Shown: positions 1-8,985, counted from the first letter of the stretch. The stretch: DNA of 64,000 nucleotides from Flavobacteriales bacterium UBA5081 (GCA_002415785.1 DIAJ01000015.1:16566-80565); one strand, 5' to 3'. The notes: generated from the letters alone by a model not told the origin. Numbers and translations: made by a program.

Positions 1-2
1 TT

Positions 3-1550
3 TCTTATGAAGTTTCTCGTTCCATTGCAGCTTGTGAGGGAGCTTTATTAATTGTTGATGCATCGCAAGGAATTCAAGCACAAACTATCTCAAATCTATA
101 TTTAGCCTTAGAACACGATTTAGAAATTATTCCGGTTTTAAACAAAATAGACCTTCCTAGCGCAATGCCCGAAGAAGTAAAAGATCAAATTGTAGATTTA
201 ATCGGTTGCAATCGTGATGATATTTTAGCAGCCAGTGGAAAAACCGGCGAGGGGGTTGAAGGAATTCTCGAAGCGATCGTTAATCGTGTTCCGCATCCTG
301 TTGGCGACCCAAACGCACCACTACAGGCATTGGTTTTTGATTCTGTATTTGATTCCTATAGAGGAATTCACGCATATTACAAAGTGATTAATGGTGAAAT
401 CAAAAAAGGAGATAAAGTAAAGTTCGTCAACACCGGAAAAGAGTACGATGCCGACGAAGTGGGTGTGCTTAAGCTTAAGAAAGAGCCTCGTAATGTCATA
501 AAAACCGGGGATGTGGGATATATCGTTTCCGGGATTAAAACAGCCAAAGAGGTTAAAGTAGGAGATACCTTAACCACGGTAAAAAATCCATGTGATAAAG
601 CGATTCAGGGTTTTGAGAATGTTAAGCCTATGGTTTTTGCAGGAATTTACCCTGTTGACACTGATGAGTATGAAGAGCTGAGAGATGCTATGGAGAAATT
701 GCAACTCAACGATGCTTCTTTGACGTTTGAACCCGAATCTTCCGCTGCACTTGGTTTTGGATTTCGTTGCGGTTTCTTGGGCATGCTTCACATGGAGATT
801 ATTCAGGAGCGTTTAGAACGTGAATTCAAAATGACGGTAATAACTACTGTACCTAACGTATCTTACCATGCCTTTTTAGTCAGAAACCCCGAAGAAAAAA
901 TTATAGTTAATAACCCTTCAGATTTGCCGGAAAGCACCTTGCTTGAGCATGTTGAAGAGCCATACATTAAAGCTCAAATTATTACAAAAGCCGATTATGT
1001 CGGTCCGGTAATGAATCTTTGTATTGAAAAAAGAGGAGAACTTCAGAATCAAGTTTATTTAACTACCGACCGGGTTGAATTGACTTTTCATATTCCGCTT
1101 GCAGAAATTGTTTTTGACTTTTATGATCGATTAAAAACCATTTCAAGAGGCTATGCTTCCTTTGATTATCATCCTATTGGATATCAAAAATCCGCATTAG
1201 TAAAAATGGACTTACTCCTTAACGGCGATCAAGTTGATGCGCTGTCTGCTTTGATTCACAAAGACAAAGCATTTGAGTTAGGGAAAAAGATTTGTTTAAA
1301 ATTGAGAGAGTTACTGCCAAGACAGCAATTTGATATTGCGATTCAAGCGGCTATTGGTGCTAAAATTATTGCCAGAGAAACAGTAAAAGCTCTAAGAAAA
1401 GACGTGACAGCCAAGTGTTATGGTGGTGACATTAGCCGGAAGCGTAAATTACTTGAAAAGCAAAAAGAAGGTAAAAAGCGAATGCGCCAAATTGGAAATG
1501 TAGAGGTGCCACAAAATGCCTTTTTGGCGGTTTTGAAATTAAATGATTAA
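3..1550 (+). CDS. lepA: Elongation factor 4 (LepA), 5' end outside window
   Basis: Translational GTPase that acts on the ribosome (back-translocation or late initiation). The frame is open from base 3, and about 80 N-terminal residues including the P-loop lie outside the window. The visible part starts in the G domain (EVSRSIAACEGALLIVDASQ) with the NKID nucleotide-specificity motif near visible residue 47. It continues through domains II, III and V to the LepA-specific C-terminal region, with KLLEKQKEGKKRMRQIG followed by VPQNAFLAVLK. That tail distinguishes it from EF-G. It converges on thiL, with a hairpin between the two stops. The family assignment is very secure; only the start is missing. 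Confidence 0.97.
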   Translation, partial: SYEVSRSIAACEGALLIVDASQGIQAQTISNLYLALEHDLEIIPVLNKIDLPSAMPEEVKDQIVDLIGCNRDDILAASGKTGEGVEGILEAIVNRVPHPVGDPNAPLQALVFDSVFDSYRGIHAYYKVINGEIKKGDKVKFVNTGKEYDADEVGVLKLKKEPRNVIKTGDVGYIVSGIKTAKEVKVGDTLTTVKNPCDKAIQGFENVKPMVFAGIYPVDTDEYEELRDAMEKLQLNDASLTFEPESSAALGFGFRCGFLGMLHMEIIQERLEREFKMTVITTVPNVSYHAFLVRNPEEKIIVNNPSDLPESTLLEHVEEPYIKAQIITKADYVGPVMNLCIEKRGELQNQVYLTTDRVELTFHIPLAEIVFDFYDRLKTISRGYASFDYHPIGYQKSALVKMDLLLNGDQVDALSALIHKDKAFELGKKICLKLRELLPRQQFDIAIQAAIGAKIIARETVKALRKDVTAKCYGGDISRKRKLLEKQKEGKKRMRQIGNVEVPQNAFLAVLKLND

Positions 1551-1556
1551 AAAATT

Positions 1557-1592
1557 ATCGCAGGCTCGTAGCACGCTACGAGCCTGCTGTAA
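1557..1592. terminator. Perfect hairpin between convergent lepA and thiL
   Basis: GCAGGCTCGTAG (1560-1571), a four-base CACG loop and CTACGAGCCTGC (1576-1587) form a perfect 12-bp stem. It lies 9 bases after the lepA stop and 7 bases before the thiL stop. Only short T-rich stretches flank it, so it is probably a shared bidirectional terminator or an mRNA 3'-end stabiliser. Confidence 0.7.
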
Positions 1593-1594
1593 TT

Positions 1595-2641
1595 TTATTC
1601 CATATTCGACTGCCAGCCTTGAGCTTTTATTTCCACCATCGACTCAGTTCCTTTGGCAACCATAAAATATCCGGCATTTTTATCAGTTACATGACCAATA
1701 ATACTAACACCGGGCGTGTTTTTTATTTTATCGTGATAATCTAATGGAATGGTAAACAGTAGTTCATAGTCCTCTCCCCCATTAAGAGCTGCTAAGGTTG
1801 GATTTAGATTCAATTCTTCCATCGTTGTTACCGTTGTTGGGTCAATCGGGATTTTGTCTTCGTAGATTTGAATACCCACCTCCGAAGCTTTTGCTAAATG
1901 AATCAATTCAGAAGAAAGTCCATCAGAAATATCAATCATGGCAGAGGGTTGAATGCCTTCTTTCTCAAAAAACTGAACAAGCTCCATCCTTGCTTCCGGT
2001 TTAAGCTGACGCTCCAAAATGTAATCTTTACCACTTAAATCAGGCTGCATGTTTTGGTTTTCTTGATAAACCGATTTTTCTCTTTCAAGCACTTGAAGTC
2101 CGGCATAAGCAGCTCCTAAGTCACCGCTTACGCAGATTAAGTCATTTTCTTTAGCTCCATTTCTCTTCACTATTCTACTTTCAGAAGCAGTACCTATTGC
2201 AGTTACACTAATAATCAATCCACTCAAAGATGAGGTCGTGTCGCCACCCACTAAATCTACTTTGTAAATTTCACAAGCCAGTTGAATTCCTTCGTAAATT
2301 TCTTCTAATGCTTCCACTGATATTCTGTTGGATGCTGCAATGGAAACCGTAATTTGCTTCGGCTTTGCATTCATAGCGTATATATCCGACAGATTTACGA
2401 CAACCGATTTATAGCCTAAATGCTTAAGCGGGGTGTAAAGCAAGTCAAAATGAACTCCCTCAACAAGCATGTCAGTTGTAACCACAGTTACTTCATCTTC
2501 ATTTTTAATCACTGCAGCATCATCGCCTACACCAACTAAACTGCTTTTTTGATGAAATTTTATGTTTTTTGTGAGACGTTCAATTAGTCCGAATTCACCT
2601 ACTTCTGTTAAAGGTGTTGGTTCTTTTTGTTCTTCATTCAT
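1595..2641 (-). CDS. thiL: Thiamine-monophosphate kinase
   Basis: Phosphorylates thiamine monophosphate to thiamine diphosphate with ATP, the last step of thiamine cofactor synthesis. The 348 residues match the family length. The N-terminal GEFGLIERL and GVGDDAAVI motifs, VVTTDMLVEGVHFD, the metal-binding VGGDTTSS and the C-terminal ALNGGEDYELLFT are all typical of ThiL in the PurM/AIR synthase-like fold. The chosen start gives the usual short lead before GEFGLI. On the minus strand a TAATTTTG box (2646-2653) ends only a few bases from the start codon, so the transcript may be leaderless or nearly so. No other thiamine gene is nearby. Confidence 0.96.
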   Translation of the reverse strand: MNEEQKEPTPLTEVGEFGLIERLTKNIKFHQKSSLVGVGDDAAVIKNEDEVTVVTTDMLVEGVHFDLLYTPLKHLGYKSVVVNLSDIYAMNAKPKQITVSIAASNRISVEALEEIYEGIQLACEIYKVDLVGGDTTSSLSGLIISVTAIGTASESRIVKRNGAKENDLICVSGDLGAAYAGLQVLEREKSVYQENQNMQPDLSGKDYILERQLKPEARMELVQFFEKEGIQPSAMIDISDGLSSELIHLAKASEVGIQIYEDKIPIDPTTVTTMEELNLNPTLAALNGGEDYELLFTIPLDYHDKIKNTPGVSIIGHVTDKNAGYFMVAKGTESMVEIKAQGWQSNME

Positions 2642-2744
2642 GATGCAAAATTAATCAAAGCATTGCGACTACTCAGCTGTTAAAGTCATTCTTCTCTGTA
2701 AACAAAGCCGCAAGTCTACTGTTTGTAGTCCTGAAATCTATTCC

Positions 2745-2782
2745 TTATTTAGACATAATCTAAATAAAGATAAGTAACTTTG
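2745..2782 (+). promoter_or_regulatory. Palindromic operator and promoter of the SUF operon
   Basis: TTATTTAGA (2745-2753), five bases, then TCTAAATAA (2759-2767) is a perfect 9-bp inverted repeat. It lies immediately upstream of a TAACTTTG box (2775-2782), which matches the Bacteroidota -7 consensus TAnnTTTG, and 23 bases before the first SUF gene. The palindrome covers the expected -33 region, so a repressor bound there would block RNA polymerase. The TTTAGA/TCTAAA shape fits a dimeric iron or Fe-S sensor (Fur or Rrf2/IscR class), but the regulator cannot be named from this window. Confidence 0.65.
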
Positions 2783-2804
2783 CAGCGACCAAAAAAACGA
2801 ATAC

Positions 2805-3131
2805 ATGATAAAAGTAAAAGACAGTGCCAAGGAGAAAATTCTTAGCCTACTTTCTGAAGATGGAAAGCCTGCTGACAGTTTTGTTCGTGTTGGTGTAAAA
2901 GGCGGAGGGTGTAGTGGTTTAATGTACAACTTAGAGTTTGACTCAGAACTTAAAGAAGAAGATAAGCTGATAGAAGATAATGGGGTTAAAATCGTTGTTG
3001 ACAAGAAAAGTGTTTTGTATTTAGTAGGTACAGAGCTCGATTTTTCAGACGGACTTAATGGTAAGGGATTTAGTTTTATTAATCCTAATGCATCTAGAAC
3101 TTGTGGATGTGGCGAAAGTTTTTCAATCTAA
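2805..3131 (+). CDS. sufA: A-type Fe-S carrier protein (HesB/IscA/SufA family)
   Basis: First gene of the SUF operon. A-type carriers take nascent Fe-S clusters from SufBCD and deliver them to apo-proteins. The 108 residues match the family. The three conserved cysteines are present: one in KGGGCSGLMYN (about residue 45) and two in the C-terminal TCGCGESFSI. The ATG at 2805 lies 22 bases after the -7 box at 2775-2782. sufB follows after 14 bases. IscA and SufA are hard to tell apart by sequence; the name rests on the location. Confidence 0.94.
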   Translation: MIKVKDSAKEKILSLLSEDGKPADSFVRVGVKGGGCSGLMYNLEFDSELKEEDKLIEDNGVKIVVDKKSVLYLVGTELDFSDGLNGKGFSFINPNASRTCGCGESFSI

Positions 3132-3145
3132 AAAAATAGACAGTA

Positions 3146-4588
3146 ATGGCTAGCGAAGAAGAATTATTAGAGGAGATCACCTCCAGTGAATATAAATACG
3201 GTTTTGTTACGAATATTGAATCAGACAAAGCTCCTAAAGGCTTAAATGAAGATATTATTCGTTTTATTTCGGCGAAGAAGAATGAGCCTGAATGGCTTTT
3301 GGAATACCGATTAAAGGCATTTAGGAATTGGGAAAAAATGGAAGAACCGGATTGGGCTCATGTAAATTATCCAAAACCGGATTTTCAGGATTTACATTAT
3401 TATTCTGCACCAAAAAAGAAAAAGGAATTAGAAAGTTTAGATGAAGTTGATCCAGAGTTATTAGAAACTTTCGAAAAGTTGGGGATCTCACTAGACGAGC
3501 AAAAGCGTTTAACAGGTGTGGCGGTAGATGCTGTAATCGACAGCGTTTCCGTGAAAACGACTTTTAAAGATAAACTCGCTGAATTAGGAATTATTTTTTG
3601 CTCATTTAGTGAGGCAGTTCAAGAACATCCTGAATTAGTGAAAAAATACTTAGGTACGGTTGTGCCTCCCGGAGATAATTTTTATGCTGCATTAAACTCA
3701 GCGGTTTTTACCGATGGTTCATTTTGCTACATCCCAAAAGGAGTAAGGTGTCCAATGGAGCTTTCTACTTATTTTAGAATTAACGAAGCCAATACCGGAC
3801 AGTTTGAAAGAACTTTGGTAATTGCTGACGAAAGCAGTTATGTTAGTTACCTCGAAGGATGTACAGCGCCGATGCGTGATGAAAATCAATTGCATGCTGC
3901 TGTAGTTGAGCTCGTTGCTTTAGACAATGCCGAGATCAAATATTCGACCATTCAAAACTGGTATCCCGGTAACAAAGAAGGAAAAGGGGGGATTTACAAC
4001 TTTGTGACTAAGCGAGGCCTTTGCATGGAAAACTCTAAAATATCATGGACACAAGTTGAAACAGGATCAGCGGTTACATGGAAATATCCGAGTTGTGTGT
4101 TAAAAGGAGATAATTCTGTTGGGGAGTTTTATTCGGTAGCAGTAACTTCTAAACACCAGCAAGCAGATACCGGAAGCAAAATGATTCACTTGGGTAAAAA
4201 TACCAAGAGTACGATTATTTCGAAAGGAATCTCGGCCATGCAGGCAAATAACTCTTATCGCGGTTTAGTACATATCAGTAAAAACGCTACAAACAGTAGA
4301 AACTTTACGCAATGTGACTCTTTATTAATGGGGAATAATTGCGGGGCACATACCTTTCCATACATCGAAGTTAAAAATAAGTCTTCTCAAGTAGAACATG
4401 AAGCAACCACTTCAAAAATTGGGGAAGATCAAATCTTTTACTGTAAGCAAAGGGGTATGGATGAAGAGACAGCCATTAATCTTATTGTAAATGGATATGT
4501 GAAGGAAGTGTTGAATCAGCTTCCTATGGAATTTGCTGTAGAAGCTCAAAAATTATTAGAAATAAGCCTTGAAGGTTCAGTAGGCTAA
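3146..4588 (+). CDS. sufB: Fe-S cluster scaffold subunit SufB
   Basis: Scaffold subunit of the SufBC2D complex, on which [4Fe-4S] clusters are assembled in the cytosol. The 480 residues match full-length SufB. Visible signatures are YIPKGVRCPMELSTYFRIN, YVSYLEGCTAPMRDENQLHA, the beta-helix core and the C-terminal QVEHEATTSKIGEDQIFYC and ERGM-like QRGMDEETA. The conserved cysteine in KYPSCVLKGDNSVGEF is also present. It is second in the operon, and the gap to sufC is 33 bases. Confidence 0.98.
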   Translation: MASEEELLEEITSSEYKYGFVTNIESDKAPKGLNEDIIRFISAKKNEPEWLLEYRLKAFRNWEKMEEPDWAHVNYPKPDFQDLHYYSAPKKKKELESLDEVDPELLETFEKLGISLDEQKRLTGVAVDAVIDSVSVKTTFKDKLAELGIIFCSFSEAVQEHPELVKKYLGTVVPPGDNFYAALNSAVFTDGSFCYIPKGVRCPMELSTYFRINEANTGQFERTLVIADESSYVSYLEGCTAPMRDENQLHAAVVELVALDNAEIKYSTIQNWYPGNKEGKGGIYNFVTKRGLCMENSKISWTQVETGSAVTWKYPSCVLKGDNSVGEFYSVAVTSKHQQADTGSKMIHLGKNTKSTIISKGISAMQANNSYRGLVHISKNATNSRNFTQCDSLLMGNNCGAHTFPYIEVKNKSSQVEHEATTSKIGEDQIFYCKQRGMDEETAINLIVNGYVKEVLNQLPMEFAVEAQKLLEISLEGSVG

Positions 4589-4621
4589 ATACATTTTGAT
4601 AAATAAAATTGAAAAAAGGAA

Positions 4622-5380
4622 ATGATAAAAATTGAAAATTTACACGCCTCAATTGAAGGAACTGAAATATTGAGAGGAATTAATTTAGAGATTAAGGCTG
4701 GGGAGGTACATGCAATCATGGGGCCAAATGGATCAGGGAAAAGTACATTGGCTAGTGTATTAGCAGGAAGAGATGAATATGAAGTAACTGAAGGATCGGT
4801 TAATTTTTTAGGAGAAGATTTACTAGAATTAGAGCCGGAAGATAGAGCTAGAGCTGGCGTTTTTTTAGCTTTCCAATACCCTGTTGAAATTCCGGGAGTG
4901 AGTAACATTAATTTTCTGAAAACGGCTATTAATGAAATTCGCGAAAAGCGAGGACAAGACCCTTTAAGTGCAAAAGACTTTCTTCAGCAAGTAAAAGAAA
5001 AGTCGGCTTTGGTGGAATTAGACGGAAAGCTAAAAAATCGTTCTGTTAATGAAGGTTTTTCAGGTGGAGAGAAAAAGCGAAATGAAATCTTTCAAATGGC
5101 CATGTTAGAACCGAAGTTTTCCATTTTGGATGAAACGGATTCCGGCTTAGACATCGACGCTTTAAGAGTTGTTGCAGATGGCGTTAATAAATTGAAAACA
5201 AAAGATAATGCTACTTTGGTAATTACTCACTATCAACGTTTGTTAGATTACATTGTTCCTGATTTTGTTCATGTTTTATACAAGGGAAGAATTGTGAAAA
5301 CCGGGGATAAAAACCTAGCATTAGAGTTAGAAGAAAAAGGTTACGACTGGATTAAGGACGACGCAGGTGTTACTGCTTAA
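4622..5380 (+). CDS. sufC: Fe-S assembly ATPase SufC
   Basis: ABC-type ATPase of the SufBC2D scaffold; its ATP hydrolysis drives rearrangement of SufB-SufD during cluster assembly. It is not a transporter. Walker A is GPNGSGKST (about residues 37-45), the signature loop is FSGGEKKRNEIFQ and Walker B is FSILDETDSGLDID, the SufC form with ETDSGLD. The length of 252 is normal. An A-rich stretch (AAAAAAGGA) precedes the ATG, as in other genes here. sufD follows after 12 bases. Confidence 0.98.
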   Translation: MIKIENLHASIEGTEILRGINLEIKAGEVHAIMGPNGSGKSTLASVLAGRDEYEVTEGSVNFLGEDLLELEPEDRARAGVFLAFQYPVEIPGVSNINFLKTAINEIREKRGQDPLSAKDFLQQVKEKSALVELDGKLKNRSVNEGFSGGEKKRNEIFQMAMLEPKFSILDETDSGLDIDALRVVADGVNKLKTKDNATLVITHYQRLLDYIVPDFVHVLYKGRIVKTGDKNLALELEEKGYDWIKDDAGVTA

Positions 5381-5392
5381 AATAGAAGAAAA

Positions 5393-6682
5393 ATGAGCGA
5401 AACCTTAGCAATAAAAAATAAAGACCATTTTCTAGCGCATTTTCGCAATTTGGATTTTTCGTTTGATGTGGATTTCTCCAAAACCAAACGCGAAGAAGCC
5501 GAAAAATGGGTAAAGAAGTTGGATTTTCCGACTTCTAAAACAGAGTATTGGAAATATACTCGAGTAAATAAGCTGATCAAAGGCGATTATCGAATGGATT
5601 TTCCGGAAGGGGAAATAGACATTGACTTGTCAGTTCCTTCGAAGAATTGCATTGTTTTAGTAAACGGTTACTTCAGCAAAGAGTTAAGCTGGTTCTCCGC
5701 TGAAAAGGGCGTAAATTTTTCATCCCTTTCAGATGCCAAGGAAAACAGTTCAATCATTCAAAAGAAATTTGCTACACTTTCCAAAGATCAGGATGAGATT
5801 TTTGCAGCAGTAAATACAGCTTATCATCAAGACGGTGCTTTCTTGCATCTTGAAAAGAATGCAGTTGCTTCTGAACCACTATATATTATTCATATTTCTG
5901 ATTCTGAGAGTGCTTTAAGCAACCCTCGAAATCTGATTATTATGGAGGAAGGAAGTGAGGCTAAAGTGGTTTTAAAGACTATTTCTACGCAAAAGGGGAC
6001 TTCTTTCACTAATATGTTGACGGAAGTATTTGTGGATCGAAATGCAAACCTAGAAATCAACAAGGTTCAGGAAGAAGGCGAGCAAGATTATCAGATTGCT
6101 TGCGAGCAAGTAGAGCAGAAAAAAGACAGTCATTTTAAGATTAATACTTTTACTTTAAATGGCGCTTTGGTTCGAAATAACCTAAACATTGACTTATTAG
6201 GCGAGCATACAGAAACTTGGTTGAACGGATTGTATCTTTTGCAAGGCAAACAGCATGTTGATAATCACACCCACGTTTTCCACAGAGAGCCGAATTGTGT
6301 ATCGCATGAGTTATATAAAGGCATTATGGATGATCAATCCACCGGCGTTTTTAACGGAAAAGTTTTTGTTCATCGAGAAGCTCAAAAAACAAATGCTTAT
6401 CAGTCAAACGCCAATATGGTTTTAACCGATGATGCCACCATAAACTCCAAACCGGAGCTTGAAATTTATGCCGATGATGTTCAATGTTCACACGGTTCTA
6501 CCACCGGTCAACTAGATGAAGAAGCATTGTTTTACTTGCGTTCACGCGGAATGTCTGAAAAAAGTGCTAGAGCGGTCTTGTTAAATGCATTTGCCGCAGA
6601 TGTAGTTGAACACATTGGAGTAGAGAGCGTAAAAGAAGAAATTGAAGCTTTTATCGACAGCCATTATCAAGGAATAAAATAA
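5393..6682 (+). CDS. sufD: Fe-S assembly protein SufD
   Basis: Paralogue of SufB that pairs with it in SufBC2D and is needed for iron entry. The 429 residues carry an N-terminal helical region with SKTEYWKYTRVNKL, then the right-handed beta-helix. The C-terminus has the family block DDVQCSHGSTTGQLDEEALF followed by YLRSRGMSEKSARAVLLNAF. It is transcribed with sufC and sufS; the next start is two bases after its stop, which suggests translational coupling. Confidence 0.97.
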   Translation: MSETLAIKNKDHFLAHFRNLDFSFDVDFSKTKREEAEKWVKKLDFPTSKTEYWKYTRVNKLIKGDYRMDFPEGEIDIDLSVPSKNCIVLVNGYFSKELSWFSAEKGVNFSSLSDAKENSSIIQKKFATLSKDQDEIFAAVNTAYHQDGAFLHLEKNAVASEPLYIIHISDSESALSNPRNLIIMEEGSEAKVVLKTISTQKGTSFTNMLTEVFVDRNANLEINKVQEEGEQDYQIACEQVEQKKDSHFKINTFTLNGALVRNNLNIDLLGEHTETWLNGLYLLQGKQHVDNHTHVFHREPNCVSHELYKGIMDDQSTGVFNGKVFVHREAQKTNAYQSNANMVLTDDATINSKPELEIYADDVQCSHGSTTGQLDEEALFYLRSRGMSEKSARAVLLNAFAADVVEHIGVESVKEEIEAFIDSHYQGIK

Positions 6683-6684
6683 AA

Positions 6685-7923
6685 ATGAGCACATTGGTAA
6701 ACCATACGTTTGATGTTGAAAAATTGAGAAAGGATTTTCCCATTCTCTCGAGAGAGGTGAATGGCAAACCACTCATTTATTTCGACAATGGTGCTACTGC
6801 TCAAAAACCACAGTCTGTAATTGATGCGGTGAATCGCTATTATTCTTACGAAAATAGCAACATTCATCGGGGAGTTCATACTTTGAGCCAAGAAGCAACT
6901 TCTGCTTATGAAGAAGCAAGGCGAAAAATTCAAAAATACATTGGCGCTCAACTATCCGAGGAGGTGCTTTTTACGAAAGGGACAACTGACGGTATTAATT
7001 TAGTTGCCCAATCTTTTGGCAAACACTTTTTAAAGGTCGGCGATGAAGTGGTTATTTCAGCCATGGAGCATCACTCGAACATTGTTCCTTGGCAAATGAT
7101 TTGCGAAGAGAAAGGTGCTAAATTGCGCATCATTCCAATTGACGATCAAGGCGACTTGATCATGGATGAATTTAAGCAAATGCTAAATAGCAAAACTAAA
7201 TTGCTTTCGATTACTCACATTAGCAATACTTTGGGAACGGTTAATCCGGTCAAAGAAATGATTGATTTGGCACATGAAAAAAACGTTCCTGTCTTAATTG
7301 ATGGTGCTCAGGCCGTTCCGCATCAAAAAATAGATGTAAGGGCTTTAGATTGTGATTTTTATGCCTTTTCCATGCATAAAATGTTCGGTCCAACAGGAGT
7401 GGGTATTTTGTATGGCAAAAAGGAATGGTTGGATCAACTGCCACCTTATCAAGGCGGAGGCGATATGATTAAAACGGTAACTTTTGAAAAAACCACCTAC
7501 AACGAATTGCCACATAAATTTGAAGCAGGTACCCCCAATATTGCCGGAGGAATTGCATCTGCAGCGGCAGTAGATTATTTGAATGAATTGGATTGGGAGG
7601 CTGTTCGCGCCCATGAAAAAGAATTGTTGGATTATGCAAGCGATCAACTGAAAACAATTGAAGGATTGCGATTTATAGGCGAAGCAAAGGTGAAAGCCTC
7701 GGTAATTTCATTTGTTGTAGAAGGAACTCATGCATACGACTTAGGAGTAATTATGGACAAAATGGGCGTAGCCGTAAGAACCGGGCACCATTGCACACAA
7801 CCTTTAATGGAGCGTTTCGGCATTTTAGGAACAGTACGTGTTTCCTTTGCGTTTTACAACACCAAAGCTGAGATTGATACTTTTATTAAAGCCTTGAATC
7901 GAGCCATAAAAATGTTGAGATAA
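6685..7923 (+). CDS. sufS: Cysteine desulfurase SufS (class V aminotransferase fold)
   Basis: PLP enzyme that removes sulfur from cysteine as an enzyme persulfide and passes it to SufE. The 412 residues match type II (SufS) desulfurases. The PLP lysine is in FSMHKMFGPTGVGILYGKK, and the persulfide cysteine is in VRTGHHCTQPLMERFG near residue 366. FDNGATAQKPQ and NIHRGVHTLS near the N-terminus are diagnostic. Its TAA stop overlaps the sufE ATG by one base (TAATG). Confidence 0.98.
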   Translation: MSTLVNHTFDVEKLRKDFPILSREVNGKPLIYFDNGATAQKPQSVIDAVNRYYSYENSNIHRGVHTLSQEATSAYEEARRKIQKYIGAQLSEEVLFTKGTTDGINLVAQSFGKHFLKVGDEVVISAMEHHSNIVPWQMICEEKGAKLRIIPIDDQGDLIMDEFKQMLNSKTKLLSITHISNTLGTVNPVKEMIDLAHEKNVPVLIDGAQAVPHQKIDVRALDCDFYAFSMHKMFGPTGVGILYGKKEWLDQLPPYQGGGDMIKTVTFEKTTYNELPHKFEAGTPNIAGGIASAAAVDYLNELDWEAVRAHEKELLDYASDQLKTIEGLRFIGEAKVKASVISFVVEGTHAYDLGVIMDKMGVAVRTGHHCTQPLMERFGILGTVRVSFAFYNTKAEIDTFIKALNRAIKMLR

Positions 7924-8342
7924 TGAGTATAAATGAACGACAAGAAGAGGTAATTGAGGAGTTTTCGATGTTCGATGACTGGATGGATAAATACGAGCAC
8001 ATCATTTCCTTAGGTAAAGAGTTGCCACTTATAAATGATGCTGAGAAAAAAGACGAGAATCTTATTAAAGGCTGTCAATCGAGAGTTTGGCTAGCCGCTG
8101 ATTTAAAAGAAGGCAAGGTGCATTTTACAGCTGATAGCGATGCCGTAATTACGAAGGGAATCATTTCTCTAATGATTCGCGTGTTGAGCGATGCAACTCC
8201 TGCTGAAATTGCCGAAGCCGATTTGTTCTTTGTAGACGAAATTGGATTAAAAGAACATTTGTCACCTACCCGCTCAAACGGCTTAGTCAGCATGATTAAG
8301 CAAATGAAAATGTACGCCATTGCGTACCAAACAAAAGTTTAG
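7923..8342 (+). CDS. sufE: Sulfur acceptor protein SufE
   Basis: Accepts the persulfide sulfur from SufS and stimulates its activity before transfer to SufBCD. The 139 residues fit the family. The acceptor cysteine is in LIKGCQSRVWLAADL, and the later SPTRSNGLVSMIKQMK is the usual C-terminal helix. The start overlaps the sufS stop by one base, so the SufS and SufE subunits are probably made in coupled amounts. Confidence 0.97.
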   Translation: MSINERQEEVIEEFSMFDDWMDKYEHIISLGKELPLINDAEKKDENLIKGCQSRVWLAADLKEGKVHFTADSDAVITKGIISLMIRVLSDATPAEIAEADLFFVDEIGLKEHLSPTRSNGLVSMIKQMKMYAIAYQTKV

Positions 8343-8346
8343 AGTT

Positions 8347-8682
8347 ATGGAGAAAAAAGAATTGAAAGACTTAAGCAAAAAGGATGTTGAAAATCAAGTA
8401 ATTGATGTTTTAAAGACCATTTACGATCCTGAAATACCGGTAAATATCTACGATTTGGGCTTGATTTATTTTGTGCATGTGGACGATGAGTTCAATGTGC
8501 GCATAGAAATGACTTTGACATCACCCAACTGTCCGGTGGCGGAGTCATTACCCAATGAAGTAGAAGCTAAGGTTGGTGGACTGTGGTCGGTAAAAACATC
8601 CAAAGTAGAAATTGTTTGGGATCCGCCTTGGGGAAAAGAAATGATGAGTGAGGAGGCGATGTTAGAGCTAGGCTTCATGTAA
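8347..8682 (+). CDS. SufT-like MIP18/DUF59 Fe-S assembly protein
   Basis: Small MIP18-family (DUF59) protein, the bacterial counterpart of the CIA factor, which assists Fe-S protein maturation. Visible core: IYDPEIPVNIYDLGLIY, then EMTLTSPNCPVAESLP with the conserved cysteine, then a GGLWSVKTSKVEIVWDPPW strand. I start it at the ATG at 8347 (MEKKELKDL), five bases after the sufE stop, giving 111 residues. A farther in-frame ATG at 8320 would overlap sufE by 23 bases and adds an uncharacteristic leader. It is the seventh gene of the SUF operon. Confidence 0.93.
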   Translation: MEKKELKDLSKKDVENQVIDVLKTIYDPEIPVNIYDLGLIYFVHVDDEFNVRIEMTLTSPNCPVAESLPNEVEAKVGGLWSVKTSKVEIVWDPPWGKEMMSEEAMLELGFM

Positions 8683-8760
8683 TCTCTGTTTATAAAGCTC
8701 GATAACTTCGTTACGCTTATTTTGTAAACTAGTCACTTACAGTAGTAAGCTCCTAGCTTC

Positions 8761-8970
8761 CAAAATTTCGCAAGCCTCGTTCTCGAACTTAATAAATCGG
8801 AGCTGTTGGTTTTTTAAACTCATTGGTTTTTTAAATTGCGCAAGCTTAGATCTTGAGCCCGTAAAGCCAAAAAGATCAGATAGAAAGTTTCTTGGTTTTT
8901 CAAAATTGAGCAGGTCTCGTTCTTGAGCTTTCTAATTCAGAGATTCAGCAAAGGCGGTATGAATTCCAAC
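8761..8970. repeat. Three imperfect 70-base tandem repeats between sufT and DUF2480
   Basis: Three related blocks begin at 8761, 8831 and 8901, exactly 70 bases apart. Each starts with a (C/T)(A/T)AAATT core followed by GCAAG-like and TCGTTCTTGAG-like segments. The blocks at 8761 and 8901 are clearly similar over 30 bases. Each next block is preceded by TTGGTTTTT. The 303-base gap 8683-8985 holds no open frame of note. Its role is unknown: it may be a decayed intergenic repeat or a structured leader for DUF2480. Confidence 0.6.
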
Positions 8971-8985
8971 TAAAATAGAATCAAA

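Noticed and set aside
4585..4908. Minus-strand 107-residue frame over sufC
   Set aside because: Completely inside the conserved SufC coding region in the opposite direction.
8761..8970. CRISPR-like array
   Set aside because: Only three imperfect units with diverged sequence throughout; no constant repeat with unique spacers and no cas genes.
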